DNA from: CAVOHU01 sp963843385 | Lineage (GTDB): Bacteria; Acidobacteriota; Vicinamibacteria; Vicinamibacterales; JAKQTR01 | Direction of reading: 5' to 3' | Length of the DNA: 64,000 nt | Assembly (NCBI GenBank): GCA_963843385.1 | Contig: CAWJJY010000005.1 | Span: 558,001-622,000 of the forward strand | In this document: positions 8,744-17,926 of the stretch, piece after piece | Layout of the letters: every line of letters starts with the position of its first letter | How positions within the stretch are numbered: position 1 is the first letter of the stretch | Program-made: the position numbers and the translations under genes | The notes under the pieces: generated by a model | Database searches by the model: none | Told to the model about the DNA's origin: nothing | What the model saw: the letters and a program-made list of their open reading frames with translations, nothing else

Positions 8744-11700
8744 ATGTCACGTGCCATCCGGCCGATCGTGTTCACCGGCGTTCTCGTTGTCCTCATCGCG
8801 TCCGGTCTGTGGGGCCTGGCGCGGCCGGCGGCCTCGCCGCAGGCTGGTGCCGGCGGTGCGGACGCGTCGCTGCTCGCAACCTTCAAGTGGCGCAGCATCG
8901 GCCCTGATCGAGGCGGCAGATCGCTCACCGTCGCCGGTGTCGTCGGCCGGCCGAAGGAGGGCTACTTCGGGGCGACCGGTGGCGGACTCTGGAAGACGAC
9001 CGATGGCGGCGACACCTGGGCGCCGGTGACCGACGGCCAGATCACCAGCTCATCGGTCGGCGCCGTCGCCGTGTCCGACAGCCATCCCGATATCGTGTAC
9101 ATCGGAACGGGCGAGGCGTGCATCCGCGGCGACATCCAACCGGGCGACGGCGTCTACAAGTCGACCGATGCGGGAAAGACATGGAGCAGCATCGGCCTCC
9201 GGGAGACGGAGAACATCTCGAAGATCCGCGTGCACCCGACCAACCCCGATCTCGTGTTCGTCGCGGCGTTCGGAAAGCACGGCGTCCCGAACAGCGAGCG
9301 CGGCGTCTTCAAGAGCGCCGACGGCGGCAAGTCCTGGAAGCGCGTGCTCTTCCGCAACGACCGCACCGGCGCGGCCGATCTCTGGATCGACCGGCGCAAT
9401 CCGAGTGTCGTGTTCGCTTCGCTGTGGGAGGCGTACCGGGTCGAGTACCAGATGTCGAGCGGGGGGCCCGGGAGCGGACTGTTCAAATCGACCGACAGCG
9501 GTGAGACGTGGACCGAGATCACCCGCAACCCGGGATTGCCGGCGGGCATGATCGGCCGGATCGGAGTGTCGGTGTCGGGCGCCGACTCGAACCGTGTCTA
9601 CGCAATTATCGAAAACGAGAACGGCGGGCTGTTCCGCTCGGACGATGGCGGGGCGACGTGGCAACTTGCGAACAACGGACGGAACATCCGACAGCGTGCC
9701 TTCTACTACACGCACCTCACTGCCGACCCCAACAACCGCGACATCGTCTACGTGCTGAACGTCGGCACGTTCAAGTCGGCCGACGCCGGCAAGACTCTCA
9801 CGAGCTTCGCCGGCGGAGACTCGCACGATCTGTGGATCGACCCCGGCGATTCGAAGCACATCATGCACGCAAGCGACAGCGGCGGCGCCATCACCTACAC
9901 CGGGGCGCAGCCCTTCAGCGCGCGGGATTACCCGACCGCGCAGTACTATCACGTCATCTCGACCGCGCACCTGCCGTATCACGTGTGCGGCGCCCAGCAG
10001 GACGGCAGCACCGTCTGCCTGCCGAACGAGATTGCCGGCGGGGGCCGCGGAGGCGGCGGGGGCCGTGGCGGTGCCGCGGCGACGCCCCAGTCCCAGGCCT
10101 ACAGCCCTGGCGGCGCCGAGCCCGCCTACATCGCGCCCGATCCGAAGGACCCCGACGTCTTCTTCTCCGGCGGCAACAACGGGTCGTTCCTGGTCTACAC
10201 GAACCGCCGGACAGGCCAGACCCGCGAGGTGCATCCTTACCCGCGGATGTTCTCGGGCGAGCCGTCGAGCGCGCTGGTCGAACGCGTGCAGTGGACCTTC
10301 CCCATCGTCTTTTCACCGGCGAATCCGGCCATCCTCTTTACCGCGACTCAACACGTGTGGAAGACGACAAACGGCGGGCAGACGTGGACGAAGATCAGCG
10401 GCGACCTGACCCGCCACGACCCGAAGACCCTCGGCCCCTCCGGCGGGCCGATTACCGGTGACATGAACGGACCCGAGGTCTACGCGACGGTCTTCGCGCT
10501 GGCGCCCTCGAAGGTGGACGTCAACGTCATCTGGACCGGCTCGGACGATGGCCTCATCCACGTGACGCGAGACGGGGGAAAGACCTGGGTGAATGTGACC
10601 CCGGCCGGCATGCCGGAGTTCGGCCGCGTCAGCATCATCGACGCATCGGCGTTCGACGCCGGCACGGCCTACGCGGCCGTGAAGCGCCCGCTGCTCGGCG
10701 ATCACGCGCCGTACCTCTTCAGGACCCACGACTTCGGCAGGACGTGGACCAGGATTGTCGCCGGCCTCAAGCCCGACGACTTCACGCACACGATCCGCGA
10801 GGATCGCAAGCGCCGCTCGATGCTCTACGCGGGCACGCAGCACGGCGTCTACTACTCGTACGACGACGGCGACACGTGGCGGGCGCTGTCGCTGAATCTT
10901 CCCGACGTGCAGGTCGCGGACATCTGGGTCGAAGAGTCGGACCTGGCCATCGCCACGCACGGACGATCGTTCTGGATTCTCGACGACATCGCACCGCTCC
11001 GGCAGTACGGCGCAGCCGCCGCGGACGCGCCGGACGTCTACCTGTTCGCACCCGATGTGGCGACCCGGTCGTTTGGCGGAGCGGCGATCAGATACTGGGT
11101 GAAGAAGGCCGTGAAGAGCCTGAAGATCGAGGTACTGGACGCGAAGGGCACCGTCGTGCGCGCCTTTGACAGCGCGCCGGCGGCAAGTGCCGGCGGGCCG
11201 GGAGGCGGCAGGGGCGGAGCGGCGGGCACGGGCGAGGCTGCGGGACAGGGCGGAGGCCGCGGCCGCGGCGGAGCCGGCGGTGGCGCAATGCCTGCTTCGG
11301 GTGCCGGCCTGCAGAGCGTGACGTGGGATCTCCGCTATCCGAGCGCTACCTCGTTCCCCGGCATGATCCTGTGGGGCGGCAACGTGACCGGTCCGGCCGC
11401 GCCGCCCGGAACGTATCAGGTGAGGTTGACTGCCGACGGACGGATTCAAACGCAGAGCTTTCGCGTGCGGCGACACCCGCTCTACAAGGATGTGAGCGAT
11501 GCGGATCTGCAGGCGCAGTTCGATCTCGCGATCCAGATCCGGGACAAGACGAGCGAGGCCAACGACGCGGTCACACGAATTCGCGCCATCAAGGCGCAGG
11601 TCGCGGATCGCGCAGGAAAATCGGCCGACGCGGCGCTGAAGACTTCCGGCGACACGCTCACGAACGGGTTGAGCGGCGTCGAGCAGGAGATCTACCAGGT

Positions 11701-11947
11701 CAGGAATTCGAGCGGCCAGGATCCGCTCAATTTCCCGATCAAGATCAACAACAGACTGGCTTCGCTTCTCTCGGCGGTGAATCGCGGAGACGGCCGGCCG
11801 ATCGGCAATGCCCCGGTAATCTTCAGGGACCTGGTCGCGGAACTGAAGGTGCAGACCGATCGACTGGCGCAGGTGCTCGCGCGCGACCTGGCCGCCTTCA
11901 ATACCGAGGCGCGGCGGGTCGGACTGGAGCCGGTGAGCGACAAATAG
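8744..11947 (+). CDS. Secreted Asp-box (sortilin/VPS10-like) beta-propeller protein
   Basis: 1067 residues from ATG 8744, preceded by GGGAGGA; the upstream in-frame codons have no such site. The signal peptide is IVFTGVLVVLIASGLWGLA. At least ten BNR/Asp-box motifs follow, including GGLWKTTDGGDTWAPV, GVYKSTDAGKTW, GVFKSADGGKSW, GLFKSTDSGETW, HVWKTTNGGQTW and YLFRTHDFGRTW. This predicts two stacked propellers, followed by a C-terminal beta and helical region. The family is often labelled 'glycosyl hydrolase', but catalysis is unproven and no acidic pair can be pointed to. Two Gly/Arg-rich low-complexity inserts lie near residues 432-445 and 815-855. No partner is evident nearby. Confidence 0.85.
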   Translation: MSRAIRPIVFTGVLVVLIASGLWGLARPAASPQAGAGGADASLLATFKWRSIGPDRGGRSLTVAGVVGRPKEGYFGATGGGLWKTTDGGDTWAPVTDGQITSSSVGAVAVSDSHPDIVYIGTGEACIRGDIQPGDGVYKSTDAGKTWSSIGLRETENISKIRVHPTNPDLVFVAAFGKHGVPNSERGVFKSADGGKSWKRVLFRNDRTGAADLWIDRRNPSVVFASLWEAYRVEYQMSSGGPGSGLFKSTDSGETWTEITRNPGLPAGMIGRIGVSVSGADSNRVYAIIENENGGLFRSDDGGATWQLANNGRNIRQRAFYYTHLTADPNNRDIVYVLNVGTFKSADAGKTLTSFAGGDSHDLWIDPGDSKHIMHASDSGGAITYTGAQPFSARDYPTAQYYHVISTAHLPYHVCGAQQDGSTVCLPNEIAGGGRGGGGGRGGAAATPQSQAYSPGGAEPAYIAPDPKDPDVFFSGGNNGSFLVYTNRRTGQTREVHPYPRMFSGEPSSALVERVQWTFPIVFSPANPAILFTATQHVWKTTNGGQTWTKISGDLTRHDPKTLGPSGGPITGDMNGPEVYATVFALAPSKVDVNVIWTGSDDGLIHVTRDGGKTWVNVTPAGMPEFGRVSIIDASAFDAGTAYAAVKRPLLGDHAPYLFRTHDFGRTWTRIVAGLKPDDFTHTIREDRKRRSMLYAGTQHGVYYSYDDGDTWRALSLNLPDVQVADIWVEESDLAIATHGRSFWILDDIAPLRQYGAAAADAPDVYLFAPDVATRSFGGAAIRYWVKKAVKSLKIEVLDAKGTVVRAFDSAPAASAGGPGGGRGGAAGTGEAAGQGGGRGRGGAGGGAMPASGAGLQSVTWDLRYPSATSFPGMILWGGNVTGPAAPPGTYQVRLTADGRIQTQSFRVRRHPLYKDVSDADLQAQFDLAIQIRDKTSEANDAVTRIRAIKAQVADRAGKSADAALKTSGDTLTNGLSGVEQEIYQVRNSSGQDPLNFPIKINNRLASLLSAVNRGDGRPIGNAPVIFRDLVAELKVQTDRLAQVLARDLAAFNTEARRVGLEPVSDK

Positions 11948-12244
11948 GCGTGGGTTCGACGGCGGGACGTGTGGAGGCCGGCCCGCCTCAACGACCATGA
12001 GTCGCCGGGAAGCGGCGCAGACCCTCGGCGTAGTACAATGTCTCCGGGTGCTGTGCCACAACCGGCTGTGAGGGCCACGAGCACGATTTTCGTAACTCGT
12101 GATTTCTTACGGACCATGTACTCCCTACACGGTTCCACTCGGGCTTGTCCGCCGGAAATCCAGCGTCTCAAGCGTAAGGGGCCGCGTGCGGGGCCGGAAC
12201 TCGGGCCGGATCGCATGGCGCCTTTATTGCAAAAGCCGAACGTG
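11948..12244. other. Intergenic region between propeller gene and membrane protein
   Basis: About 300 bp. It contains locally AT-richer stretches around 12031-12040 (TAGTACAAT) and 12087-12125 that may hold promoter elements, but no convincing -35/-10 pair at proper spacing. No tRNA or ORF is supported. Confidence 0.4.
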
Positions 12245-12799
12245 ATGCGTCAGGCTCGCCCCCATCGGAGGTTCGCACGCTCAGGTTCTGCCGGCCTCGG
12301 CCGCGCGGTCCGGCGGCTTGCCAATGGCCTCGTTGGCGGCGCAGCCATCCTTCTCGTCATCTTCCACGCGCAGCTGTTGTGGACCCACGTGGCGGCCGGC
12401 CGCATCCTCGATCCTGACACGGCCATGCGGTGGGCGGGCGGCGCCTTGCTCGTCGCGGCGCTCCTGGTCCTTCGTCGCATCGGGGTTTCTCTGCTCTGGA
12501 GCCGGCAGGCGGCGCTCTTCTGGGTGCTCGTCGCGGTCCTCCACGGGGGACTGGTCGTCGCACCGGTGCAGTCGCAAGCCAACGGCTGGGCGGATCCCTC
12601 ACTGCTGTTCATCGTTCCGTCAGCCACGTGCGCCGTCCTCACGATTGCGACCGGAGTCTGGCTCTCGCGGAGCCGCCGGCCGGCCGGATCAGCTTCCGCC
12701 GGGCCGTTTCAATCGCTCTGGCTGCTTGCGTTTCCTCCCTCTCCGTGTCCGATACAGATTTCCCGCGCGTGTCTCGCGCCTCGTCCTCCTCCTCTCTAG
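12245..12799 (+). CDS. Hypothetical small membrane protein
   Basis: About 184 residues from ATG 12245; GTG 12242 or ATG 12215 are possible, and none has a strong ribosome site. Hydrophobic segments GGAAILLVIFHAQLLW, AGGALLVAALLVL, ALFWVLVAVLHGGLVV and LLFIVPSATCAVLTIATGVWL predict four membrane spans. The last 30 residues are proline- and serine-rich and look unnatural, so the true C-terminus may differ. It precedes the haem operon by about 210 bp on the same strand. No family is recognised. Confidence 0.5.
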   Translation: MRQARPHRRFARSGSAGLGRAVRRLANGLVGGAAILLVIFHAQLLWTHVAAGRILDPDTAMRWAGGALLVAALLVLRRIGVSLLWSRQAALFWVLVAVLHGGLVVAPVQSQANGWADPSLLFIVPSATCAVLTIATGVWLSRSRRPAGSASAGPFQSLWLLAFPPSPCPIQISRACLAPRPPPL

Positions 12800-13012
12800 A
12801 TACAACCAGCGCCAGGTTCGATAACTCCCGTCGGCCCGCGCCCCGTGCGTCAGAAGGCCGGCCGTTCGGGCCGACTCGAAGCGTTCTCGCCCGCGTGGCG
12901 TGACGCCGAACGGTCGTCGGGCGAGGCGAATGCCGGGCGTCAATGGGCTGCGATCGCGCGCGAGGCAGCCCGCCGTAGGGCCCGTTCACCGGTACACCTG
13001 GAGAGAAGCGCC

Positions 13013-13831
13013 GTGGATGTTTCCGTCCGTCTGCTCAACACGCTGTTGCCGATGCTGTACCTCGCCACCGTGACGGGGTATGTCGTCGATTTCGTGCGCG
13101 GGGTTCCGGAGGCCGTGCGCGCCGCGCGGCGGCTGCTGGAGGTCACACTGGTCTGCCACGTGGCCTACCTCGTGCTCCGGACGTTGAACGAAGGCCACGT
13201 GCCGCTGGCCTCGGCCGCCGAGCTGCTGAGCGTGATCGCGTTCGCCACCGCCGCCGTGTACATGGTGGTGGAGCGCTTCACCGGTGTCGAACGCACCGGC
13301 GCATTCATGGTGATCATTCCGCTCGCGCTGCAGACGGCCTCATCCGCGTTCGTGACCGACCACAGTACGTTCCCGGCGGTGTTGCGAAGCCCGCTGTTCG
13401 CGGTGCACACCATTGCGGCCGTCATCGGATATGTCGGCCTCGGGGTGTCGGCGGTGTACGGCGTGCTCTTTCTGATGCTGCATCACGAGCTGAAGGCCGA
13501 GCGGTTCGGCGTGTTCTTCGATCGCCTGCCGCCGCTCGAGACGATGGCCCGCATGAACCGGCGGGCTGCGGGCATCGGCGTGTTCTTCCTGGCCGTCACG
13601 ATCGTGTGCGGCACGCTCTGGGCGTCCAGGGAGTTTCCGGGGTTCTTCCGCGATCCGAAGTTCCTGATCACGGTGGCCGTCTGGATCATCTTTCTCGCGG
13701 CGCCCATCCTGCAGTATGCGCGCCGCTGGAGCAGCCGCCGCACCGTCGGCTTTTCGCTGGTGGGATTCGTGCTGCTGCTGCTCTCGCTGCTCATCACGCA
13801 GCTCATCCCGACGTTCCACGCGTTTCTGTGA
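13013..13831 (+). CDS. CcsA/HemX-family membrane protein heading the haem operon
   Basis: 272 residues from GTG 13013, placed 7 nt after GGAGAG; the longer reading from 12845 has no support. Eight hydrophobic segments are visible, for example LPMLYLATVTGYVVDFV, LFAVHTIAAVIGYVGLGVSA, IGVFFLAVTIVCGTLW and GFVLLLLSLLITQLIP. The arrangement is typical of cytochrome c assembly CcsA/HemX proteins. HemX relatives next to hemA have been linked to control of glutamyl-tRNA reductase, whereas CcsA relatives handle haem for cytochrome c maturation. The position directly before hemA (13 bp) favours the HemX reading. The role is inferred. Confidence 0.8.
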   Translation: MDVSVRLLNTLLPMLYLATVTGYVVDFVRGVPEAVRAARRLLEVTLVCHVAYLVLRTLNEGHVPLASAAELLSVIAFATAAVYMVVERFTGVERTGAFMVIIPLALQTASSAFVTDHSTFPAVLRSPLFAVHTIAAVIGYVGLGVSAVYGVLFLMLHHELKAERFGVFFDRLPPLETMARMNRRAAGIGVFFLAVTIVCGTLWASREFPGFFRDPKFLITVAVWIIFLAAPILQYARRWSSRRTVGFSLVGFVLLLLSLLITQLIPTFHAFL

Positions 13832-13844
13832 GGTAGAGTCCGCC

Positions 13845-15143
13845 ATGCACGTCCAGTTGCTGGGCATCAATCACCGAACGGCGCCGCTGGAGCTTCGCGA
13901 AGCGCTCGCCATGGACGGCGCCGCCGTGTCGGAAACGCTGCGCGAGATCCAGGGCGATGACGCTGTTGCCGAAGCAGCCATTCTCGCGACCTGCAACCGG
14001 ACGGAGTTGTACGTCCGGGCGCAGAACCCGGAGGCCGCCGAGGCCGCGATGCGTCAGTTCTTCGGCAGGCGCGCGGGCGATCACGGCGTCGTCGTGAACG
14101 GGCACAGCTACCTGATGACCGACCAGGACGCGGTGCGGCACCTGCTGCGCGTGTCGTCCGGCCTGGACTCGATGATCCTCGGAGAGCACCAGATCCTCGG
14201 CCAGGTCCGTGACGCGCACCAGGTCGCGCGGCAGGCCGGCACCCTCGGGCCGCTCATCGATCGGCTCTGGTCGACGGCGGTTCACACGGGCAAGCGGGCG
14301 CGCGCCGAGACCAACATCGGCACCGGCGCGGTGTCGGTGGCCTCGGCGGCCGTCAGCCTGGCGGAGCGCGTCTTCGGCGATCTGCACGATCGGTCGGTGC
14401 TGGTCATCGGCGCCGGAGACACCGGCCAGCTCGTGGCCCGGCAGTTCGCCGACCGCCGGCCGTCGCGGCTGCTGGTCGCCAACCGGAACTTCGAGCGCGC
14501 CGACGCGGTGGCATCCGCGGTAGGAGGCGAGGCACGGTCGATCGACGCCATCCCGTCGGCCCTTGCGGCGGTGGACGTGGTCGTGTCGGCCACCAGCGCG
14601 CCGGGCCTCGTCGTGACCCGCGCCATGGTCCGCGGGGCGATGGCCGCGCGGCCGAACCGTCCGCTGGTGCTGGTGGACATCGCCGTGCCGCGCGATATCG
14701 ATCCCGCCTCGGGCGCACTCGACAACGTCTTCCTCTATCCGATTGACGCCCTGCAGACGCTGGTCGACCGCAGCCTCGAGCGGCGGCTCCGCGAGGTGCC
14801 GCGCGTGGAGGCCATCATCGAGGAGGAATGCCAGAAGCTCATGACCTGGACACGCGGCCTGCTGGCGAGCCCCGTCGTACGGGAACTCACGGAACACTTC
14901 GAGCGTGTCCGGGCCGAGGAGGTGCAGCGGAGCCTCAGGCACTTCCACCCCGAGGAAGCGCTCCACCTGGAACGCCTGACCAAGCACCTCGTCAATCGCC
15001 TGCTGCGCGCGCCGATCACCAGGCTGAGGTCCGGCGAGCTGCCGGCCGCCGTCGGCTCGACGCAGTTCGATCTGGTGCGCGGGCTGTTCGCACTCGATGA
15101 CGACGACTCGAACGATGAGGAGGCACGCGGTGGCCCCCACTGA
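13845..15143 (+). CDS. hemA: Glutamyl-tRNA reductase
   Basis: 432 residues. Reduces glutamyl-tRNA(Glu) to glutamate-1-semialdehyde with NADPH, the first committed step of C5-pathway tetrapyrrole synthesis. The N-terminal catalytic domain opens MHVQLLGINHRTAPLELREA, and the nucleophilic cysteine is C50 in ILATCNRTELYV. SSGLDSMILGEHQILGQV is the family signature. The NADPH domain shows VLVIGAGDTGQLVARQFA, and a C-terminal dimerisation helix region follows. The tail is unusually acidic (DDDDSNDEEA). ATG 13845 follows GAGGTAGAG. hemC starts 14 nt before this gene ends, so the two are likely translationally coupled. Confidence 0.97.
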   Translation: MHVQLLGINHRTAPLELREALAMDGAAVSETLREIQGDDAVAEAAILATCNRTELYVRAQNPEAAEAAMRQFFGRRAGDHGVVVNGHSYLMTDQDAVRHLLRVSSGLDSMILGEHQILGQVRDAHQVARQAGTLGPLIDRLWSTAVHTGKRARAETNIGTGAVSVASAAVSLAERVFGDLHDRSVLVIGAGDTGQLVARQFADRRPSRLLVANRNFERADAVASAVGGEARSIDAIPSALAAVDVVVSATSAPGLVVTRAMVRGAMAARPNRPLVLVDIAVPRDIDPASGALDNVFLYPIDALQTLVDRSLERRLREVPRVEAIIEEECQKLMTWTRGLLASPVVRELTEHFERVRAEEVQRSLRHFHPEEALHLERLTKHLVNRLLRAPITRLRSGELPAAVGSTQFDLVRGLFALDDDDSNDEEARGGPH

Positions 15144-16116
15144 TGCGGCGGTCGTCCGAATCGGGACCAGGGGAAGCGAGCTCGCTGTCTGGCAGGCCAA
15201 CGAGGTCATCCGCCTCCTGCACGTGACGCATCCCGGCGTGGCGGTCGAGCACCAGATCTTCCGCACGGTCGGCGACAAGGTGATCGGCACGCCGCTGTCG
15301 AAGATCGGCGACAAGGGACTGTTCACCCGGGAGCTCGAAGACGCGCTGATCGCGGGTGTGATCGACATGGCCGTGCACAGCCTGAAGGACCTCCCGACCA
15401 GCCTGCCCGGCCTCCTCGCCCTCGGCGCGGTGATCGAACGCGAGGACCCGAGAGACGCCCTGGTGGCGCCGCGCGGAACCTCGCTCGCCACGCTCAAGGC
15501 CGGCGCGAGGGTCGGCACCTCGTCGCTGCGGCGCCGCGCCCAGTTGCTCGCGCGCCGGCCGGATTTCCGGGTGCTCGACGTCCGCGGCAATCTTCCGACC
15601 CGTCTCGCCAAGCTCGAGCGCGGTGAGTACGACGCGCTGGTGCTCGCGCATGCCGGCCTGATCCGGCTCGGCAGGGCCGAGGCGGTCGCCGAAGTCATCG
15701 ATTCGGCGGTGCTCGTGCCGGCGGTCGGCCAGGGTGCGCTGGGGGTCGAGACCCGTGCGCACGACCCGCAGACCGCCGCGCTGCTCTCCGAACTCGATCA
15801 TCTCCCGACCCGCCTGGCCACGGCCTCCGAGCGGGCGTTCCTCGGGCGCCTCGAAGGCGGATGCCAGGTACCGGTCGGCGCCTATGCCACCCTGCGCGAC
15901 GGCTCTCTCACGCTGACGGGCGTCGTCGCGGATCTGGACGGCACCGCGACCGTGCGCGGCGTCGAGTCGTGCGTGGTGCACTCGGCGGCCGACGCAGCCG
16001 TTGCAGGCGTGCGGCTCGCGGAGCGGCTGCTGGCGCAGGGGGCGGACGAGATCCTCGCGCGAGTGCGTGCGCTGGCGCTCGAGCCGACGCCGACCGCGGT
16101 GCAGGACGAAGGATGA
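15130..16116 (+). CDS. hemC: Hydroxymethylbilane synthase (porphobilinogen deaminase)
   Basis: 328 residues. Joins four porphobilinogens into hydroxymethylbilane. VRIGTRGSELAVWQANEV at the N-terminus, HSLKDLPTSLPGL, and GTSSLRRRAQLL with the downstream VRGNLPTRL are standard substrate- and cofactor-binding motifs. The dipyrromethane cofactor cysteine is C245 in EGGCQVPVGAYA. GTG 15130 is chosen because GAGGAGG ends 6 nt before it; ATG 15097 and ATG 15115 lack a well-spaced site. The gene overlaps hemA by 14 nt. hemD begins inside its last codons with a 4-nt overlap. Confidence 0.96.
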   Translation: MAPTDAAVVRIGTRGSELAVWQANEVIRLLHVTHPGVAVEHQIFRTVGDKVIGTPLSKIGDKGLFTRELEDALIAGVIDMAVHSLKDLPTSLPGLLALGAVIEREDPRDALVAPRGTSLATLKAGARVGTSSLRRRAQLLARRPDFRVLDVRGNLPTRLAKLERGEYDALVLAHAGLIRLGRAEAVAEVIDSAVLVPAVGQGALGVETRAHDPQTAALLSELDHLPTRLATASERAFLGRLEGGCQVPVGAYATLRDGSLTLTGVVADLDGTATVRGVESCVVHSAADAAVAGVRLAERLLAQGADEILARVRALALEPTPTAVQDEG

Positions 16117-16923
16117 CCATTCCCGCTCGGGATCTGATCGTCGCGGTCACGCAGGCTGAAGGGGCCGGCTCCTCGCTCTCCGCGTGTCTCGGACGGGCCG
16201 GCGTGCGCGTGCGGGCGGTTCCGGTGATCGCCCACGCGAATCTGCCCGACAATACCGAACTGGACGCCGCGCTCGGGGACCTCGAACAGTTCGACTGGGT
16301 GGCCTTCACGAGCCCGAGAGCCGTCGAGGCGGTCTGCGACCGCGCCGCGTGGCGTCACCGATCGCCGAGGCCCGCTCCTCCGCCCGCGTATCGCTGCCGT
16401 CGGACCGTCCACGACGGCCGCTCTCGCGGCGCACGAGGTGCCCGTTGCGGTTCGTGCCGCCGGGCCCGGAGGCGCAGCGCTGGCCCGCGCCATCGTCGCG
16501 GCCGAGGGCGGGACGCTGGCTGGACAGCGGGTGCTCTGGCCCCGCTCCGACCGGGCACGCCCGGAACTGCGGGACGCGCTGGTTTCGGCGCAGGCGATCG
16601 TGCTGGATCCCGTCGCGTACCGGACGGCGGTCGTCGCACCCTCCGATCTCGCTGCGTTTCTCGACGAACTCCGCGCGCGCCGGGTCGACGCCGTGACGTT
16701 CATGTCGCCGTCGAGCGCCATCGGGCTGGCCTCGGGCACGGAGGACGGCACGCTGTCGCTGCTCGCGGGCCGGACGGTCGTCGCCAGCATTGGCCCGACG
16801 ACCTCGGCGGCGCTCGTGCGTCTGGGTGCACCGCCCCAGGTCGAAGCGGCTGAATCGTCTGCCAGCGGACTCTGTTCCGCACTGTTGGATCACTTTGCCA
16901 TTCACCACGGAGTGACCGTATGA
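16113..16923 (+). CDS. hemD: Uroporphyrinogen-III synthase, frame broken once
   Basis: Cyclises hydroxymethylbilane to uroporphyrinogen III. The N-terminal half, from ATG 16113 (MTIPARDLIVAVTQAEG ... FDWVAFTSPRAVEAVCDRAAW), ends at about 16352. Translation then makes sense one frame over: RIAAVGPSTTAALAAHEVPV, LWPRSDRARPELRDAL, VTFMSPSSAIGL, VASIGPTTSAAL, to the stop at 16921-16923. Those are the expected two-domain motifs in the right order. Restoring two bases in the G run of 'tggcgtcacc' would give one ORF of about 270 residues, the normal length. Since the gene is needed for haem and sits in an intact operon, a consensus error is more likely than inactivation. It overlaps hemC and hemB by 4 nt each. 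Confidence 0.9.
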
Positions 16924-17906
16924 GCTTTCCGACACACCGCCCGCGAAGACTGCGGCGCACCGATGCGATCCGGCGCCTGGTTCGGGAAACCCGGCTGAGT
17001 CCTGACAACCTGATCGAGCCGTTCTTCGTGGTGTCGGGCAAGGGCGTTCGGCGCCCGATTGCGGCCATGCCCGGCTGCTACCAGTTGAGCGTGGACGAAG
17101 CTGTGAAGGAAGTGCGCGAGGTGGCGAGCCTGGGCATTCCGGGGGTCATTCTGTTCGGCATCCCCGACGCCAAGGATCCCGAAGGCGCGGCGGCCGCCGA
17201 TCCGCAGGGGCCTGTCGCCCAGACACTCACGGCGCTGCGGCGGGAGTTCCCCGCCCTCTCGCTCTGGGCGGACGTATGCCTCTGCGAATACACGGAACAC
17301 GGGCACTGCGGGCCGCTCTCTCCGGGCCCCGATGGCAAGCTCGACGTGGACAACGACCGCGCCCTGCCCCTGCTGGCGCGGGCGGCGCTCGCCTACGCCA
17401 AGGCCGGCGCCGACGTGGTGGCGCCCTCCGACATGATGGACGGCCGGGTCGCCGCCATCCGCCGCACCCTGGACGAGGCCGGACGCAGCGATGTCGTGAT
17501 CGTGTCCTACGCGGCGAAGTACGCGTCCGGATTCTACGGCCCGTTCCGCGAGGCCGCCGGGTCGACACCGGCATTCGGCGACCGGCGCGGCTACCAGATG
17601 GACCCGGCCAACGGCAGCGAGGCGCTCCGCGAAGTCGCCACCGATCTCGAGGAAGGCGCCGACGTCGTGATGGTGAAGCCGGCCTTGGCGTACCTGGACG
17701 TGATCTCGCGGGTCAAGGCGAGATTCGACGTCCCGCTGGCGGTGTACAACGTGTCCGGCGAGTACTCGATGATCAAGGCCGCCGCGGCCAACGGATGGAT
17801 CGACGAGGGCCGGGTCGTCATGGAGACGCTGGTCGCGATGAGGCGCGCAGGCGCCGACATGATCCTGACCTACTTCGCGAGGCAGGCCGCGCGCCTGCTC
17901 GCGTAG
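16920..17906 (+). CDS. hemB: Porphobilinogen synthase (delta-aminolevulinate dehydratase)
   Basis: 328 residues. Condenses two 5-aminolevulinates to porphobilinogen. The Schiff-base lysines are K200 (SYAAKYASGFYGPFR) and K253 (VVMVKPALAYLD). The zinc-site cysteines C120, C122 and C130 are present in DVCLCEYTEHGHCG, so this is a zinc-type enzyme rather than the magnesium type with Asp/Ala at those positions. ATG 16920 overlaps the hemD stop as ATGA, indicating translational coupling. hemE follows after about 20 nt. Confidence 0.97.
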   Translation: MSFPTHRPRRLRRTDAIRRLVRETRLSPDNLIEPFFVVSGKGVRRPIAAMPGCYQLSVDEAVKEVREVASLGIPGVILFGIPDAKDPEGAAAADPQGPVAQTLTALRREFPALSLWADVCLCEYTEHGHCGPLSPGPDGKLDVDNDRALPLLARAALAYAKAGADVVAPSDMMDGRVAAIRRTLDEAGRSDVVIVSYAAKYASGFYGPFREAAGSTPAFGDRRGYQMDPANGSEALREVATDLEEGADVVMVKPALAYLDVISRVKARFDVPLAVYNVSGEYSMIKAAAANGWIDEGRVVMETLVAMRRAGADMILTYFARQAARLLA

Positions 17907-17926
17907 CGCTGCGTGCGGATGGAGGC

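Noticed and set aside
12800..12850. A possible tRNA T-arm (GGTTCGATAACTCC) before the haem operon
   Set aside because: The flanking five bases do not pair and no acceptor or anticodon arm can be drawn.
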